This document shows, piece by piece, positions 1 to 11,639 of a DNA stretch of 64,000 bases (position 1 is its first letter; every line of letters starts with the position of its first letter). The position numbers and the translations under genes were made by a program. The notes under the pieces are model-generated. The model did no database searches and was not told where the DNA came from. It saw only the letters and a list, made by a program, of their open reading frames with translations. The stretch is taken from positions 156,546,747 to 156,610,746 of the forward strand of contig CM043943.1 in assembly GCA_014529385.2 (NCBI GenBank), in the 5' to 3' direction. Source of the stretch: Adiantum capillus-veneris (taxonomy: Eukaryota > Streptophyta > Polypodiopsida > Polypodiales > Pteridaceae).

Positions 1-1124
1 GGAACCCACTGTTGCTGAGTAGGCGCCTAAGGACCACTTTGAGTGCCAGGCTATCGCTGTGGCCCTGTTGTTGTCGACCACGGACTTGCTGCCATCCCTC
101 CTCCGCTAGAGCCCCAAGCTCAGAGGGTGGCTCTGCATGTGTGCATTGTGTCTGCTGGCCAGCCCTTGAAGGCTGGGGCTGAGGCTGTGGTGTAGGTCGA
201 GGCCTCCTCCATGGACATGCCTTCGCTAGATGGCTCATCTGTCAACAAATGAAGCACTGGTTCGGGAGGCCCGAATACTCCACACTCTGTCTAAACCAAC
301 CCCCACTCACCCGAGCCAGAAGAATAACCTTCAGGAGCGTGTGAGTGTCTCTGACCAAAACGCGAATTGAGGGAATGCCAGCCGCCTTGGCAACTACTGA
401 GGCTGCCGTGCGAGGTGTCTCCAGGACTGTCCCAATGGCTGAGCCGATCCTGGACAAAAGTGGTAAGTACTCCCTCCGCAAACCCAAAAAGCAGACGGAG
501 ATGGGGATGTCTGCCTCCTCTACTAGAACATCCGAAGCAGGGTTATAACCATGTCTCCACTGTCGAAAGTGGGATCGTGCTGCTCGGATGGTCAGCGGAC
601 TCATGGCGATGACCTTGGACGCCATCTCGGAGGTCTCAAACTTGGTCGGTAGTAACCTCGTCCGAGTATCTGTGCGTCCAAGATCTTGCCCACCTTTGCG
701 AGAAGGCGGGGGCCTGGAGAAGGTCACGCAGCTCTCCTCTGCTAGGTCGGGTGCCGAGAATCTTGCAGATGACAGAAGTCGCCTGCAAGCGCTCTACCTC
801 TATGGCTAGGCTCGCTTGCTCTGTCGGCGAAAGAGCAAGTCGAATGGTGGGCTCAGCAGGGTCAGGCTTCGGGGGCTTCGGACGAGTCCCTCTGTGGCTG
901 AGCTGGAGCCTCCATTTGTGTCTACTGTTGTGGTGAAGAAGCGGACGGTGAAGAGACTCTACAACCAAGCATGTCGAGCACGTCCAAAGAAGAAGTGCTG
1001 CCAGAGCCAATTGCAGGAATATTCGAGAAAGAAGAAGACGGGGGGGAGAGCGGATAAGGCGGGCAAAGTGTGGGATCTCAAGCGGCAGCGGGCGGGGGGG
1101 GGAGGCGACGTGAAAGGGGGGCAA
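1..1124 (-). pseudogene. DUF4283 + CCHC zinc-knuckle protein, LINE ORF1/gag-like, broken
   Basis: Read on the minus strand, two overlapping frames (1124-636 and 727-242) join into one protein by a single frameshift near position 645. The middle part has the spacing of DUF4283: a hydrophobic block ending near ASKVIAM, then an arginine/tryptophan segment, an IPISVCFLGL strand and an IGSAIGTVL block. After a W-F-R-Q stretch comes a CX2CX4HX4C knuckle (CFIC...H...C). A TGA at 242-244 falls inside the knuckle. The frame then runs on, open, to base 1 with a Pro/Gln-rich tail and a GWQQV motif. In plants DUF4283 plus a knuckle is usual for ORF1 of L1-type LINEs and for captured host relatives. The RT would lie beyond the window edge. 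The domain call is by eye. Confidence 0.55.
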
Positions 1125-1403
1125 CGGGCGGGTACCGCGAGTAGGGGGCGGGCGGGATAGGCTGCCGCCCGTAAGGGCAGGCGGGGGCGGGAGGCAGTGT
1201 GAGGGTAGCGAGGGGGGGGGGGGTTTCAGCAGTAGCGAGCAGCAGAACCTGATGAACTCTCGTATAGTCAGATTGCAGACTGCTCAGACTGCTTTTCCAA
1301 AGACAACAACAAGAAATCTTAAAGCTCTGTCCTTACGAATCCATTCACAAATATGTAGACAAGTTTTGGGACCTACAACTCAAAGCCACTGTCTTCAAAA
1401 AAG

Positions 1404-2972
1404 TTGGATTTTGGAGAGCAAAAGCAACAATTTTGTGCGGGCTTAACTGAAGAAATGGCGGAGTATGTCAACTCCCAAAGGCCACGCACCATATCGGCAG
1501 TTATACACCATACTATAGTGGCCTCTCGAATCAATTTCCAAACGAGGGATAAAATAAATTCCAAGCCCACGGAAAACAAGGGTTCCAATGAGCCTAAGGG
1601 GAAGGACAGTGTCCAAAAGTCTCCTAAGGGCAACTCCAACAAAGCTAAAGAGAAGGGAGTTTATAAAGGCAAAAATAAACACTCTCCTGAAGAGCTTGAG
1701 CGTTATCGCAAGGATAACCGTTGTTTCAAGTGCGACGAGCAAGGGCATGCGTACCGCGCTAGTCCCCAAAAGAACACTCGCCATGAACCTCCTAGAGCTA
1801 CCTTGGTCAAAATCCAAGAGGAGGAAATTCACCACAAAGGATCTCCTCTATGCCATGCTTGGGGAAAGGTAAGAGAACATGATGCTTTTATTCTCTTTGA
1901 CCCTGGTTCTACTCACAATTTTATATCTATAGAGTTGGCCATCAAGCTAGGCATACAAGCCTACAAGATGGGAGATGTCCTACCTGCAGATGGCGCTTTC
2001 AAGGGGCAAGAAGCTTCAGTCACTCCCTTAATCAGGAAATTGAGACTCCATGTCCAAAGCTATGTGGACAAAGAGGACTTCTTTATCTCTCATCTCAAGC
2101 ATGAGGATGTAATCCTAGGGGCACTATGGTTTGATCACATGGCTGCCAATGTTAAATACCCTGAAAGGAGAATCTCATTTAAGTTTAGGGAAAAAGATAT
2201 GTATATAGATGCTAAGGAAATGGGTAACACTATACCCATTGTACATACACAAGCTTTCAACAAGTCAATAAAGAGCTCTATTTCCATGTACATGATTTTT
2301 GTTAAAGATTCTCAAAATGAACCTAATGTTTTAGCAAAAGAAAATATACACAATCAAAAGGAATTAGAGATATCCAATTTTCTCAAGGGGTTTCAGGATG
2401 TCTTTATTGACGACATCCCTTGTAAGCTACCTCCTAAACGATGTAATGATGACTATGCAATTGAACTTCTTCCAGGAAGTTCACCGCCTAACAAACCTCC
2501 TTATAGAGTTTCTCAAGCTCAACAAGAGGAGATTATGCGACAAGTGCATGAGTTAGTCGAGAAGGGCATGGTTAGACCTAGCTCATCTCCATTTTGTTCT
2601 CCCATGCTACTAGTGCAAAAGAAAGACGGCACATATCGTATGTGTGTCAACTATAGAGCACTAAATAGGATCACTATCAAAAATAGGTTTCCCGTTCCAC
2701 GGGTAGAAGACCTATTTGATAAGCTACAAGGGTCCATCTATTTCAATAGGATTGACCCTAAAAGTGGCTATCATCAAATAAGGATAGTTGATCAAGACAG
2801 TGTAAAAACCGCATTTCGCACTACGTTTGGTCATTACGAATACATTTTCATGCCTTTTGGCTTGACCAATGCACCAACCACATTCAACCGCTTGATGGAG
2901 AAGCTATTCAGGCCTCACAAACCTTTACTGGAGTGTTCTTTGATGATATCATCATCTACTCTAATTCATTAG
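1404..2972 (+). pseudogene. Gypsy gag C-terminus, protease and RT fingers/palm
   Basis: The frame opens in the capsid; FGEQKQQFCAGLTEEMAEYV is a typical gypsy gag stretch. A knuckle follows, CFKCDEQGHAYRAS, whose last cysteine is replaced by serine. The retropepsin motif is FILFDPGSTHNFIS, with DPG instead of DSG/DTG. RT begins with the YRMCVNYRALN and FPVPRVEDLFDKL blocks and continues to YHQIRI, FGHYEYIFMPFGL and NAPTTFNRLME. Near 2925-2933 the reading frame shifts by one base and the FDD active site continues in another frame. Capsid sequence upstream (1256-1403) is split over two frames. Decayed but well recognisable. Confidence 0.85.
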
Positions 2973-3605
2973 ACGAACACATGCAACACCTCCAGGTAAT
3001 ATTTCAAGTTCTAAGAGAGAATAAATTTTATGTTAATCGAAAGAAAAGTGAATTTTTCTTGCAAGAGATTCAGTATTTAGGTCACATTATCTCTCAAGAT
3101 GGCATCCAAACGGATCCATCAAAGTTAGAGGTAATAAAAGGATGGCCTAAACCAAGGAATCTTCATGAACTAAGAAGCTTTATAGGTATGTGTGCATACT
3201 ATAGACGCGTCATAGAAAATTTCTCACTAATAGCAGGACCATTACATGACCTAACAAAGAAAAACGTTAGGTACACATGGTCTGCCAAGGAGAACAATGC
3301 TTTCGAAAAGCTTATCTCTCAACCCGTGCTTACACTACCGGATCTCTCAAAGCCATTTGAGGTCCAATGTGATGCTTGTGGTGATTGCCTTGGAGTTGTT
3401 TTGCTCCAAGAAGGGCATGCCATAGGCTATGAAAGTTGAAGGCTCGACCCTGTTGAGCAAGCTCTAGGCATATATGAAAAGGAACTCCTTGCAGTTCTAC
3501 ATGCCTTAGACTCATGGAAGCACTATTTATTGGGGACTCCTTTCATTCTGCGGCGGATGGATCACCAAAGTCTTAAGTACTTCATGACGCAGACCAAGCT
3601 CTCCA
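2933..3605 (+). pseudogene. Gypsy RT C-terminus and RNase H
   Basis: The frame starts at the RT catalytic block VFFDDIIIYSNSLDEH, followed by the thumb motif QYLGHIIS and WPKPRNLHELRSFIGM, usual for gypsy RT. RNase H begins at KPFEVQCDACGDCLGVVL, with an extra residue in the DASG-like core. A TGA at 3437-3439 interrupts the protein after IGYES. The frame resumes with YEKELLAVLHAL and continues to about 3600, where a second shift leads into the integrase ORF. The polypurine tract and LTR lie 2 kb downstream, as expected for this order. Confidence 0.8.
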
Positions 3606-4778
3606 ATGAGGTGGGCAAACTTTCTTTCGCAATTTCATTTTCATATTGCTCACATTGCTGGCAAGCATAATCAAGTAGCCAATGCACTCTCAAGACGACC
3701 GAGAGTGAATGCAGTTTGCATAGCAACTCACAATGATCTATCTTCTATGATAGATGAGTATGCTATTGACCCCCATTTTAGAGATGTGATTTCAACCCTT
3801 GCACTAGGGAAGAAAGAGGAACCATTTACTTTACAAGATGGTTATCTTCTCTACGGCAATAGACTATGCGTTACTAGCTCACTACGTGGGAAAGTAATGT
3901 ATGAATCTCATGCTTCTCCTTATGCCGGACATAGAGGGATTCAGTCTACCCTAAAGGGTATTGAAACATATTTCTATTGGCCTACCATGAAAACAAACAT
4001 ACAAGAGTATGTTTCTAAATGTGTGGTATGCCAAAAGACGAAGTTTGATAGAGGGAAGCAACCTGGATTGCTTCAACCTTTGTCAATCCCTAATTCACCA
4101 TGGGAGAGCATATCCATGGATTTTATCTTTGGATTGCCTAAGTCTATCCATGGGAATATGGGAATATGGACGATAGTGGACAGGTTCAGTAAACAAGCTC
4201 ATTTTATACTTGTCAAAAAGACTATCAAAGCCCATCAAATGGCAACCCTCTTCATCTCACAAATCTTCAAGTACCATGGCTTGCCAATGTCCATAGTGTC
4301 GGATAGAGATCCTAGAATGACTAGTAACTTCTGGAAGGGTCTCTTTGAGAATTTAGGGACAAGGCTAAATTTCTCTTCGGCCTATCACCCACAAACGGAT
4401 GGCCAAAGTGAAATAGCTAACCTAACAATTCTTGATCTACTAAAAGCCTATGTAACGGACGTAGATCAAAGATCCCAATGGGAAAAGTACTTACCCTTAG
4501 TGGAGTATGCCTACAATAACACTGTACATACTTCCACGAGAAAAGCACCTTTTGAGGTAATTGAGGGAAGATCAAAAAGTCCCTTGCTACTTAAGGTACA
4601 CGGGAAGATCTTCGCTGCAGATGAGTATAGCCGAGACCTACAAGAATCTTTCCAAAAGATTAAGGATGCTATTTCTATCTCACAACAAAGCAAAAGGATG
4701 TTGTTGACAAGCATAGAAGAGCCCAAGCCTTTGAAGAAAATTATTGGGTCTTACTCAAATTTCCAAAGGCTCAATTAA
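3606..4778 (+). pseudogene. Gypsy integrase (H2C2 and DDE core)
   Basis: The first residues complete RNase H (IAGKHNQVANALSRRP). The H2C2 zinc module follows (HASPYAGHRG ... CVVCQK). The DDE core is legible: Asp in SMDFIFGLP, Asp in VSDRDPRMTS and Glu in DGQSEIAN after YHPQTDGQ. EYAYNNTVHTST marks the end of the core. Near 4705 the frame is lost again and the C-terminal part continues in another frame. The active-site residues survive, but the upstream and downstream frameshifts prevent a full polyprotein. Confidence 0.85.
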
Positions 4779-5197
4779 GGCACACGACGGGCAAGAATCC
4801 TACGGGACACCAAAAGTACTATGCAAAGATAGCAAAAAGGTACTATGGTCCCTTCCAAATTCTTAGGCCAATCAATGAGATGGCCTATCAACTCAAGTTG
4901 CCCAGCCATTGGCTCATACACAATGCTTTCGATGTGAGCCTACTAAAGCCTTACGAAGGAGAGCCACCGCAAGAACCAACTATTGAAGACCCACCGGAGA
5001 TCGAGGACCAAGAAGAGGTGTTGCAGCCCGAGTCCATTCTCCGACATGAAGACAAGGTACTAAGAAGCGGTAAAACTATCCGACGATATCTTATTAAGTT
5101 TAAGAATTATCCTTTTGAAGATGCTAGATGGATGCAAGGCATACAATTAAGGGATAACCTAAACCTTGTCAATGCTTACAATGCTTCCCTAGAGTAA
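4709..5197 (+). pseudogene. Gypsy integrase C-terminus with chromodomain
   Basis: After the shift near 4705 the protein continues with a GPFQI..IN.MAYQL block, then HNAFDVSLLKPY, the usual gypsy integrase C-terminal motif. A proline/glutamate-rich linker follows. The end is a chromodomain: PESILRHEDKVL, then YLIKFKNYPFEDARWM, which matches the PE.IL ... YLVKWKGY...TWE pattern. This places the element among plant chromoviruses, in which the chromodomain is thought to guide integration to heterochromatin. The ORF ends at 5195-5197 with TAA. The open part from 4880 is 105 codons. Confidence 0.8.
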
Positions 5198-5550
5198 GCA
5201 AATGTACAAATGTTTAAAATGAACAAAGTTTTTGTCTTATAAGACTCTCTTTTTCTTTATTGTGCACAAAAATGAAGTAGTATGCATGCTTAAATCAAGT
5301 TTGTGGAGACGACGTCTCTCGAACACCAAGTAGAGCTTGTCACTCTACTATGGAAGACTGATAGGACTAATGTGCAGACATGCTTGCGACAGCTTAGGCT
5401 CTCAAGCACCAAATGGACTAGTCATCCATTCTGGAACGATGTCGTAGGGTAACACATGGATCCTCTACCCGCTACGAAAAGGACTAACGAATATGCTTTA
5501 TCTTCTGTACCCCATAGTCGAGGACGACTATGATTTCAAGAGAGAGGTAA
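5198..5550 (+). other. Gypsy 3' untranslated spacer and polypurine tract
   Basis: No coding signal. The stretch ends with a short purine-rich run (about 5538-5550, AAGAGAGAGGTAA) directly before the TG that opens the LTR, the position expected for the polypurine tract. Confidence 0.55.
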
Positions 5551-7142
5551 TGTCATAATAATCAATATCTAATTCTCTTAAATGATTTTCTCATGTTAAA
5601 CTGATCATTTAATATGGGGAAGTGTCACAGGAGAAAAAGCTAGAATATTGGTTAAGCTAGCAGACCGGTCACAGTAGGGATCCAAAGGAGGGAAAATAGG
5701 GATCCAAAGGGGGGGGCATCTGCAAAAGAGCTATGTGCAACGATGGGCTCAAAAGACCCTAAGGTTCAACCCATTAAGACTTCCAAAATGCTAAGGTTCC
5801 AAAATTCAAAGGTTGTGTCCAAAGGTCAACCATTAGGGGAATTGGATGCTTTGAGTGTGTCCCAAAAAGTCTTTGACCAGCCCGACATAGGAGGGGGCGA
5901 GCCCAAGAAGTAGGGGATGAGAGAGAAACACCAACACACACTCACAAGCTTCATTTGTACACAAGGGGAAAGACGGACACATGTCAGCTCCCTAGGCCAG
6001 ATGTCCATAAGTTGTACTCAAATCCTATTGGATGGCCATGGAGGTGGACCAATGAGAATTAGGCTAGAGTAAATCTAGTTTGATTAATTTAAAAACACTT
6101 AATAAAAGAACCAATAAGAATTAAGCTCTCTAGAAGACTATTGGACAATCTCCCAAGGGGACCAATGAGCATTCAACAGCCCAATGGCTTGCCCGATTCC
6201 TACTGGCCAAGAGGCAAAGGGGTCCAATGAGAGTTTAGTTGCATTTATTAATTACCTAAAACTCTCACAAAAGGGGAAAGGGGGACACATGTCAGAAGGC
6301 TATCACTTATGCTGCTTAATTTCCATTTGCTAGGCCTGGGGAGTTCCAATAGGGCTGTAGCATGAGCATTTAGCAAGGGGGGTCGACCAAGAGAGGGAGG
6401 GGGCTGATTTTTGCAAGGCATCATCACACACACACTCACACAATCTCATGTGTGAAGCAAAGAAGAGTCTCTCTCCTTCTCAAGCTTTAACGAAAAGCTT
6501 ACCACCTACTCCAAGCTTGTGAGAAGGGATGCCTACACCAACAACTCTTGGCTTTGTGATGCAAATCGAACCAAGAGCCAAGCTTCAATGCATGCTCATC
6601 TCCTCTACCATGCTAATTACTAAGCTGAGCTATGCTAATATGAGTGATTATGTAAGGAGATGTACATCTTTCTCGTAAGAATACTCCTTCTTCCTCTCAA
6701 TCTACTCGCATACCCCGCTAGCTCTCACCATCCTCGAGGGTGTGTGAGGTCTTGGGTCTGAGACCGTGAGGGAATTGATGTTGTGTTTAAAAAGTGTTTT
6801 GCTTAGTGCATGAAGTTTCCATCTTCATTGCACTAGCTAGTATTGAAGGAACACAAATAATTGTATTGTAAAATGTCTCTCTTGATAGGAGAAACCATAA
6901 TAGAAAGCCTTCTGGAGGGGGGATGGGCTCCATGCAAATCCTGTCTTTAACTGTTGTCAATTGCTTAATTTCTCTCTCTTTTGAAGTATTGTTCATGCTA
7001 TTTAACTAGGTGTTATGCTTTTTGTTGCTCTCTCCACCCAAGCACTCTTGTTATTCTCATTAGGAAGCTATACTAATGAATTGCTTACTATGTTCATGCT
7101 ATTTTCTGCTACACACAAGTTACTAGACCATTAAATGTTACA
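5551..7142 (+). repeat. 3' LTR of the gypsy chromovirus
   Basis: The LTR starts TGTCATAATAATC and ends GTTACA. It aligns with the solo LTR at 36159-37989 over several blocks: the opening, the block CCTACACCAACA(A)CTCTTGGCT near 6530, the block GTCTCTCTTGATAGGAGAAA near 6870, and the final lines. Length is about 1.59 kb against 1.83 kb for the solo copy, which carries an extra minisatellite. Bases after 7142 belong to the last exon of the neighbouring gene relic. Confidence 0.75.
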
Positions 7143-7753
7143 TTGCTCATGCATCTCTCTAAGTCGACGCTTGCATTTTCAAAGGTTCGTAGTCTATTGG
7201 AGAACTCCTCATTGCTCTCAAATATTGTCATCATATGGCCCATCTAGCTCCCCAACAAAGCCAACACCCCACAACCTCCTCCATATTGGACGACAACAAC
7301 ATTCTCATTTGTATATTGTGTGAGCAATTGCAAGCAAACCAATGCCCGCGTCCATACCTCTTGCACAACAAACAAAAGTCAAAGCAAGCAGAATAACATT
7401 TTTTTAGAAAGAAGGTGCCAGAGTTCCCTCGCATAGGTGTCCCATCCTCTTTTGTCCAATCATCCTCCTCTAGCGAATTGAAGCATGCATCGTCTGACAG
7501 TACGTCGATGGCCTCTCATGTCCCAATGTGCTCTTTCCTCATTGCAGACACCACTATTGTGCGCACATTCCTAGGTTGTTGCAAGCGTAAATCGGGCAAA
7601 TTGTTTAAAATGGCATACTTTCATTTTCTTCCAATCTGGCACATCAAAATCAGAGAGCCCAGATCTAGGATTATTGGACGACAAAAATAGAACAAAAGCG
7701 TGGATTGCGAACATGACGATCAACCTATCACGGAACGAACGAAGGCACTTCTC

Positions 7754-7803
7754 CACAATGTGTGGCTCCACAGTGCTCCCACAATGTGTGGCTCCACAGT
7801 GCT
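7754..7803. repeat. 26-bp tandem duplication
   Basis: The 26-base unit beginning CACAATGTGTGGCTCCACAG occurs twice in direct succession inside copy A. It is probably a local replication slip. Confidence 0.75.
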
Positions 7804-9910
7804 CAACAAAGCATTCTTCAAGTCATCGTATGTCTTGTCCGAGCTAAAATGCCCAATCTGAATCCATTCGATATCATTATTTGCAAAAAACCTCAAATGG
7901 ATCAAGCAAGATCTTGATCCAAATGAAAGCTTCCATTCAGGAAGGCCACTTACCGGTTGATGGATATGTAACTAATGGTGGGTCTGAGACATGCAATATT
8001 GTTGTCCCCAGATTCATTGCAAACTCATTCACTTCCTTTTCTGACATTCCACTCCTTTTTACTGAGGACCAAACAGTTAGTAATAAAGTAGTGAATCATG
8101 CTTTTAATCCAATGCACGACAAAACAAATCACATTTTCCCTTGACAGGAGCCGCTACTTGCCTAAAGCTTCCCCAGTATTGTCCATCTGCACAATAATAT
8201 CATCATGTCACTTGCATGAAGGTATAGGAAGAAGGCTCTAATGAAACTAGCAGCTTTCCTACCTGGGATGTTGTAGAAAATCCCTCTCCCTGAGGCATTT
8301 GCAAACTAAACTCTGTCAATGTGGACATTTGTGTACCTCCACGCACTCTTTCTTACCTATCCTTTACAACATCATTGTGTGCTCTTGCCTCGTTGGGAGG
8401 GAAGTACCCCTCATCATACTCCAAGAACCATGGAACATCTTGGCAAAGTTTGCTTTTAAAGTTCTTTGCTATCGGCATTGGATTGAAACATGCTCCGCTT
8501 TCTCAATTTCAAGCATTCTGTATAAGCTTTTCACACTTCTAATGTTGAAGTTGCGCCTTCGTAACCATCTAACGCAAGGTAGAGCATTGTAAGCATTGAA
8601 ACTAACATGTTTATCTCCAATGTAATGTACATACCTGCAAAAACATCTTTTTCCTGCATTCGTTAATGCCTTGCACACCTCAGAGTGTGATCCTTTTTTC
8701 ATAAGAGCTAACTCATAAGCAAAGGTCTTGCCCCTATGTGGCATCTTAGTGTCCTCGAGGAGTGAGTCAAGGTCTAAACCGGGCATTGATTTCAAATGTA
8801 TACTCCAGATAGTGTTGTAGATATTCTCGGCCTCTTTTACAATTGATGACCAGAAAACCTCGATCCGCAACCACTTTCAAAAGACAACAGATTCTCCTAT
8901 AAAAATTTAACATCATATATTTAAAATATTTTCTCCGCCAAACTAGGGAACATAAATGTTGAGAAATGCTCTACTTACCAGTCTGAGGGATGTCCAAACT
9001 CTTCACAATTGCAAGATCACTAGAAGCCATTGCATGGAGAATGTTTTATTGATAACAAGAAGGTCCGCACATGCCAACCCTACAATCATTCCTCCGTCAA
9101 CCACTTTGGATGGTTGGTCCACTCGACTGTGTGCAATGTCTTGCATAGATGTCCATATGGATCTATTTTGAATTGTACTCCAAGCATATTTTCCTATACG
9201 AGTAGACAGGTAGAAACAACCTACCTCCACCATTCATCTCCCAAGGAGGGATCAACAATGGCCAAAGCATGTTTTTTTTTTGTTGGGGCTTGAAACTCTG
9301 AGGGAAGCAATCTATCCTTCCCTACTATAGTCTTTTTCAAGGCAAGCGTATACTTTTCCTACACACATGGTGCCAATGATTATTCTATTTTGTGACACTA
9401 ACGTATACAAAGTGAACACTTTGATGCCACTTACAGGATGAAGAAGTTGCGACATCAGAGCGACGGGCACATTGTACCATGATTTCTTTTCTACCCTCCT
9501 ATCAATGTGTGCCTGCATCCAGCTATAGACTACACACGGTGGTTTCTCCATGATAGCCTCCTTTGAAGCAAGGCCCATTGCCCGAACCATCCATAGCATG
9601 TCCATGTAAGAGGTCGCCACGTATCCTGTCTCGTTCAATCTACATGGGATTGAGAACCAAAATGTTAGGACAATTTAATTCTAAAGCTAACTTCTCATGC
9701 AAATAGAGTCAAAAGATCTTACTTGTTTATACGCATAACAATGCTCAACATATCAGCCTCGTTTGAAAAATTGGCTATCACTAGCTCAACCCAAACTCTT
9801 GGATGCAAATTGACGTCTTTCTCCTAGGCAACACCTAAAACCAAAGAGGACACTAAAAAACTACATTTAAGAACACAGAAGAAAATTAGAACCATTATCG
9901 ATAGAACTTA

Positions 9911-10168
9911 CTCTCTTTAAGAACTCCCATCCAAGCGGCTAGTCTATGTGTTGCCATCCCAAGTATACAACATTTTGCCGCAAAGGTCACCCCAGCAAGT
10001 GTCTTTGATTTTGGCCTCGAACTCCTCGTTAGCCACTCGCAACAAGGGATCCCATGTCTGGAAGATATCGTTGTCCGCATCGATGGAAGGATGGCTCGAT
10101 GCATCAAGAGAGCATATAAAGATTCCGTTGGGATCATACTCCCCCTCCAACAAGAATGTATCGGCCAA
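9911..10168 (-). pseudogene. ParB-like exon of copy A (DGNTR)
   Basis: This exon of copy A reads ADTFLLEGEYDPNGIFICSL, then EEFEAKIKDTCWGDLCGKML, then YTWDGNTRLAAWMGVLKE. The DGNxR.AA core resembles the DG.HR.AA motif of the ParB/sulfiredoxin fold. Here the histidine is threonine, while copy B keeps DGNHRLVAW. The next exon opens with HPRVWVELV, like the strand that follows this motif in ParB-type domains. Whether the protein bound DNA or nucleotide cannot be judged from a relic. Confidence 0.45.
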
Positions 10169-11137
10169 TGGTTGTAGTCGCTTAGGGTCCCAACTAACTT
10201 GTCTTACTTTCTACAACTTCACCAAATGGCAAAGAGAAACCCAGGACAATGGAGTTTCGTGCTCTACTCGCAGTTACCAAAACATGTCAAAGGTCAAACT
10301 TTGCAACAATGACTCCTTCTCTATACTCAAATGGTACTATGTACCTTCAACTTTCCAAGATGTTTGAATAACATATCTTGAAAAATTGTAACATCTTCGT
10401 TAATTGGAAATTCACCTCCAGTATTTGCCCCTACGGCCATGTATGCCTCCAGTTCTCTGTCATCATCGATCTCTTCTTTAGAGTTGTCAATATTGGCTAC
10501 TACTCTAGATGATGCTCTTTCCTGGACTTTTGCTTTACCTTTTCCTCGCTTTTTAGATTTTTTGGATGTTGCAATAGATGGTGATGGCTTAGTACCAACT
10601 GGCATGCTCTTGGACAGGGATACACTAGCAATTGGAGACATTTCTTGTGGTGCTTTCCTTGTTGTCTTGTTAACCCGCTGATAAACAAACAATACAACAA
10701 CGGTCATACAACAAAAAAATTTGTAAGGGACATTTAACAGATTATAATCAAAGAGAAGCCAATCTAAAACCAATCGAGATGGAGCCAAAAAATACCAGAT
10801 CGCTTTTAGGCCATGCAATAAGACTTTTTTCTGCCTTCTTCAAGGTGGTCATTTTTTCATTCCTAGAAGGGATGTGAGGGAGTGGAGTATCCTTGCCATC
10901 AAATACTTCCAAAACTACAACAAAAAAGCAACCCAATGGCAATATGCTCCCATGAAGGTAAGCCAAGTTTGATGTCTTGTTGATTTGACCTACACCAATG
11001 GCCTCGCCATTGTAAATGGTCTCAACATAAGCACCAACATCAAATTTAAAGATTTATCAGCTATATTTCTGGTTAACAGAAAGTTCCTCTTTCACTCATG
11101 ATATACTTTACTCCCACCCTTGAACCCCTTATTGATG

Positions 11138-11285
<148 letters not shown>

Positions 11286-11402
11286 CGAAGACTTACTCAA
11301 CTATAAGAGCTCCATTGATTCTTAGCAAATTAGGAAGCCACCTCTCAACTCCTTGATATAGGCTCTCCCCCTCTCGATCTCCTACCCTTATTCTTTCACG
11401 CA

Positions 11403-11405
<3 letters not shown>

Positions 11406-11465
<60 letters not shown>
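11406..11465. repeat. (CT)n microsatellite
   Basis: A second pure CT tract of about 58 bases, 120 bases after the previous one. Confidence 0.95.
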
Positions 11466-11470
<5 letters not shown>

Positions 11471-11639
11471 CTAGAATTGGACGCTAAAACTCACGTCTCT
11501 CTTACATGCAGTTGTAGTGTGCTTCTCAAACCTCAAACAAAACCTTCAAGATCCAGTTTATGTGTGCCATGAATCGGTACAATATGTTTGGATAGAAGAT
11601 GAGAAGAAACACAAAAATATATCTTCGAGTTTAGGTTGG

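Larger units (their letters stand above)
1256..7142 (+). mobile_element. Ty3/gypsy chromovirus, 5'-truncated, with 3' LTR
   Basis: One plus-strand gypsy element in the order gag, protease, RT, RNase H, integrase, chromodomain, 3' LTR. The 5' LTR, primer site and most of the capsid are missing. Recognisable gag starts abruptly near 1256-1340, directly after the G-rich flank of the DUF4283 ORF. The ORF is broken by at least three frameshifts (near 2930, 3605 and 4705) and one stop (3437), so it is dead. Its LTR is homologous to the solo LTR at 36159-37989. The 3' LTR ends inside the last exon of the gene relic at 7143-11060, so the element was inserted into that relic. No 5' target duplicate can be checked because the 5' end is lost. 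Confidence 0.85.
7143..11060 (-). pseudogene. Degenerate multi-exon gene of unknown function, copy A (ParB-like motif)
   Basis: This minus-strand relic is collinear with 14541-19690. From 5' to 3' it shows: an LHG...WPKSD module (about 11040-10790); a Ser/Lys/Arg-rich linker (10700-10330); the ParB-like exon (10168-9900); a block opening LNETGYVATSYMDMLW (9640-9440); a block with VVDGGMIVGLACADLL (9200-9010); the block WLRIEVFW...HRGKTFAYELALMKK (8890-8640); CVRWLRRRNFNIRSV (8580-8470); EKEVNEFAMNLGTTILHVS (about 8040-7980); a C-terminal tail with VSAMRKE (7550); and TQYTNENVVVVQYGG (7320). The breaks between blocks, some at GT/AG-like sites such as GGTAAGT near 7950, suggest introns. Stops and frame changes make it a pseudogene. 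The gypsy LTR cuts its last exon. I do not recognise the family. Confidence 0.6.

Noticed and set aside
816-1160. Plus-strand ORF over the G-rich region
   Set aside because: Antisense to the DUF4283 frame, low-complexity Gly/Arg content, no motif.
7972-7985. DPPL as a methyltransferase catalytic motif
   Set aside because: The last residue is not aromatic and copy B lacks the site owing to an insertion, so it cannot support the call.
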